This document shows, in pieces, positions 62,526 through 64,000 of a stretch of 64,000 nt of DNA (position 1 is its first letter; each line of letters opens with the position of its first letter). Where the stretch lies: the NCBI RefSeq assembly GCF_002440555.1, contig NZ_DJUR01000020.1, positions 1 to 64,000 on the forward strand, given 5' to 3'. Source of the DNA: Aerococcus sp. UBA6277 (GTDB taxonomy: Bacteria; Bacillota; Bacilli; Lactobacillales; Aerococcaceae). Below the pieces are notes generated by a model, which was given only the letters and a program-made list of their open reading frames with translations, was not told where the DNA came from and made no database searches. A program made the translations under genes and the position numbers.

Positions 62526-64000
62526 ATGTCAAAACGTTATTTTATTTCTACTAGTCGTATTGTGTTATCAATCGCAGCAGCAGGTATGGTTGGTTTAGCA
62601 GCTACACCTCAAGCTGAAGCGGCAGAATTAACCGCCGTCGCAGAAGCACCCGCAGCAAATGCCACAAGTACTGAAGCTACAAGTTCTGAAGTGGTTGCTG
62701 AAGAAGTACCAGCAACTGAAGAGACCACAGCAAGTGAAACAGCAGTTGAAGAAACTGTAGCAAGCAAATCAGCAGAATCTTCAGCAGTAACTGAAACAAC
62801 AGAAGAAGTAGCTACTGAACCTGTCGTTGAAGAATCAACACTTGTAGAGCCAGTTGTTGAAGACGTGATTACGGAAGACTTAACAGTGTCAGAAGTAGCC
62901 GTTGAAACACCTGTAACGACTGCAGCAAGCGACGTAGATACTGATGGCGACGGTCGTGTGGATGAAATTACCATTGCCCATACAAATGACATTCACGGTC
63001 GTGCTGAACAAGCTAACGGTGTAATTGGTATCGCAAATGCAGCCCAATACTATGAAGAAGTTGGCGCAGATGTGATTGTAGATGCTGGGGATGCTTTCCA
63101 AGGTTTACCTTTGTCCAACCATGATGAAGGTGCAGCGATGGCTGAAGCGATGAATGAAGCTGGCTATGACGCAATGGCAGTGGGTAACCACGAATTTGAC
63201 TTCGGTCAAGATGTTGCAACTGGTTATCAAGACAAAACTGGTTTCCCTGTATTATCTGTAAACACTGTATATGCAGATAGCCAAGAGTTAGTATTTGAAC
63301 CTTCTACAAACATTGCGACACAAGGGTATAACTTAGGTGTTGTTGGGGTATCAACACCAGAAACAGCGACTAAAACGCATCCAAATAACGTTGAAAACAT
63401 TGAATTCTTATCTCCAATTGATACAACAATTAATGAAATTAACCGTTTAATCGAAGACCAAACAACAATTGAAGATGCCTTTATCGTCTTATCTCACTTA
63501 GGTATAGATGCAACAACGAATGAAGAATGGCGCTCAACCGCTTTAGCAACGGCTTTAGATGACGTTGCAGCATTCGATGCTTACCAAATTATCGTTTTAG
63601 ATGGTCACTCTCATACAGCTTTTGCCAATGAACGTTATGGTAATGTTTTACTACAACAAACTGGTACTGCTTTAAATAATATTGGGTTAGTGACATTGAA
63701 CTTTGTTGATCCATCATTAACAGAAGGCCAATTAGTGGATGCACAAACAGCCTTAGAAACAATTGGTTATGAATTTGACGAAGAGGGCAACCAAGTAACT
63801 GCTGGTCGTACAAATGAAACAGTTCAAGCGATTGTTGATGAAGCTTCTACGGCTTTTGAAGAAGAAACAGGTCGTGTAATCGTTGAAGAAAATCCAATAT
63901 GGTTTAACGGTGTTCGTGAGTACGCGCGTTCACACGAAACAAACGCAGGTACTTACGTTTCTGACGCAATGGTTGAATACGGCCGTAACGGTGGTTTCAA
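62526..64000 (+). CDS. Secreted 5'-nucleotidase (UshA/NT5E family), partial at window end
   Basis: The first 491 codons are present; the gene continues beyond 64000. A signal peptide (about 1-33, ending near QAEA) is followed by a Glu/Thr/Ser/Val-rich low-complexity stalk (about 35-135). An EF-hand-like DTDGDGRVDE loop comes next, then the metallophosphoesterase domain with HTNDIHGR, DAGDAFQG, GNHEFDFG and GHSHT. The C-terminal nucleotidase domain has begun. Related Gram-positive surface enzymes release phosphate from AMP and can make adenosine. GAGGAG precedes the ATG. PHO boxes suggest induction in low phosphate. Whether it ends in an LPXTG anchor is not visible. Confidence 0.88.
   Translation, partial: MSKRYFISTSRIVLSIAAAGMVGLAATPQAEAAELTAVAEAPAANATSTEATSSEVVAEEVPATEETTASETAVEETVASKSAESSAVTETTEEVATEPVVEESTLVEPVVEDVITEDLTVSEVAVETPVTTAASDVDTDGDGRVDEITIAHTNDIHGRAEQANGVIGIANAAQYYEEVGADVIVDAGDAFQGLPLSNHDEGAAMAEAMNEAGYDAMAVGNHEFDFGQDVATGYQDKTGFPVLSVNTVYADSQELVFEPSTNIATQGYNLGVVGVSTPETATKTHPNNVENIEFLSPIDTTINEINRLIEDQTTIEDAFIVLSHLGIDATTNEEWRSTALATALDDVAAFDAYQIIVLDGHSHTAFANERYGNVLLQQTGTALNNIGLVTLNFVDPSLTEGQLVDAQTALETIGYEFDEEGNQVTAGRTNETVQAIVDEASTAFEEETGRVIVEENPIWFNGVREYARSHETNAGTYVSDAMVEYGRNGGF

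Noticed and set aside
62609-62992. Open frame on the minus strand opposite the nucleotidase signal and stalk region
   Set aside because: It is a Ser/Thr/Val-rich shadow of the repetitive acidic stalk codons, with no ribosome site.

Overview
The window looks like a chromosomal segment of a low-GC, Gram-positive lactic-acid-type bacterium (Bacillota, Lactobacillales). Gene content and protein style suggest an Aerococcus-like organism such as the A. viridans group. This rests on family recognition only; no search was run. There are no rRNA or tRNA genes, no CRISPR array, no intact insertion sequence and no prophage.

Layout. 1-2450 (minus strand): a glycolate/D-lactate-type FAD oxidase and a YigZ/IMPACT protein. 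2677-10367: degV, the competence pair comFA-comFC, hpf, secA and prfB, the last with a programmed +1 frameshift. 10517-16948: a phosphate-starvation module (phoP-phoR-pstS-pstC-pstA-pstB) with a clear array of TTTACA PHO boxes before pstS, whose PstS is circularly permuted. 17281-24531: uvrA behind a LexA box, then sbcD-sbcC. 24643-31181: a yvlB/pspC/yvlD envelope-stress operon, hprK, lgt, gpsA and galU. 31327-37170: trxB, pgcA and rapZ-yvcK-whiA. 37511-42823: a DUF1772 membrane protein, a second SSB, an unassigned two-component system, a VanZ-like protein and an RlmI-like methyltransferase. 43386-45341: glutathione-dependent formaldehyde detoxification. 45692-49247: a MacB/FtsX-type ABC transporter.

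49488-61987 is the most distinctive part, a nearly complete fatty-acid beta-oxidation island. It holds acyl-CoA synthetase, two acyl-CoA dehydrogenases, a fused 3-hydroxyacyl-CoA dehydrogenase/enoyl-CoA hydratase, thiolase, a separate enoyl-CoA hydratase, a LysR regulator, a nitronate-monooxygenase/FabK-like flavoprotein and a CoA-transferase. Three CcpA-type cre sites lie in its two main control regions. The content resembles S. aureus fadXDEBA and B. subtilis fadNAE, which is unusual for this order. No electron-transfer flavoprotein genes are present, and the CoA-transferase has Asp where the family's catalytic Glu is expected.

The window ends with a small NfeD-like protein behind a near-consensus promoter and the first 491 codons of a secreted 5'-nucleotidase. 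That gene carries two PHO boxes at the same 11-bp spacing as those before pstS, which joins it to the phosphate regulon. Dispersed intergenic repeats occur near 200-320 and 42905-43006. These two copies show compensatory changes in a hairpin, and both lie just downstream of a gene in the same relative orientation.
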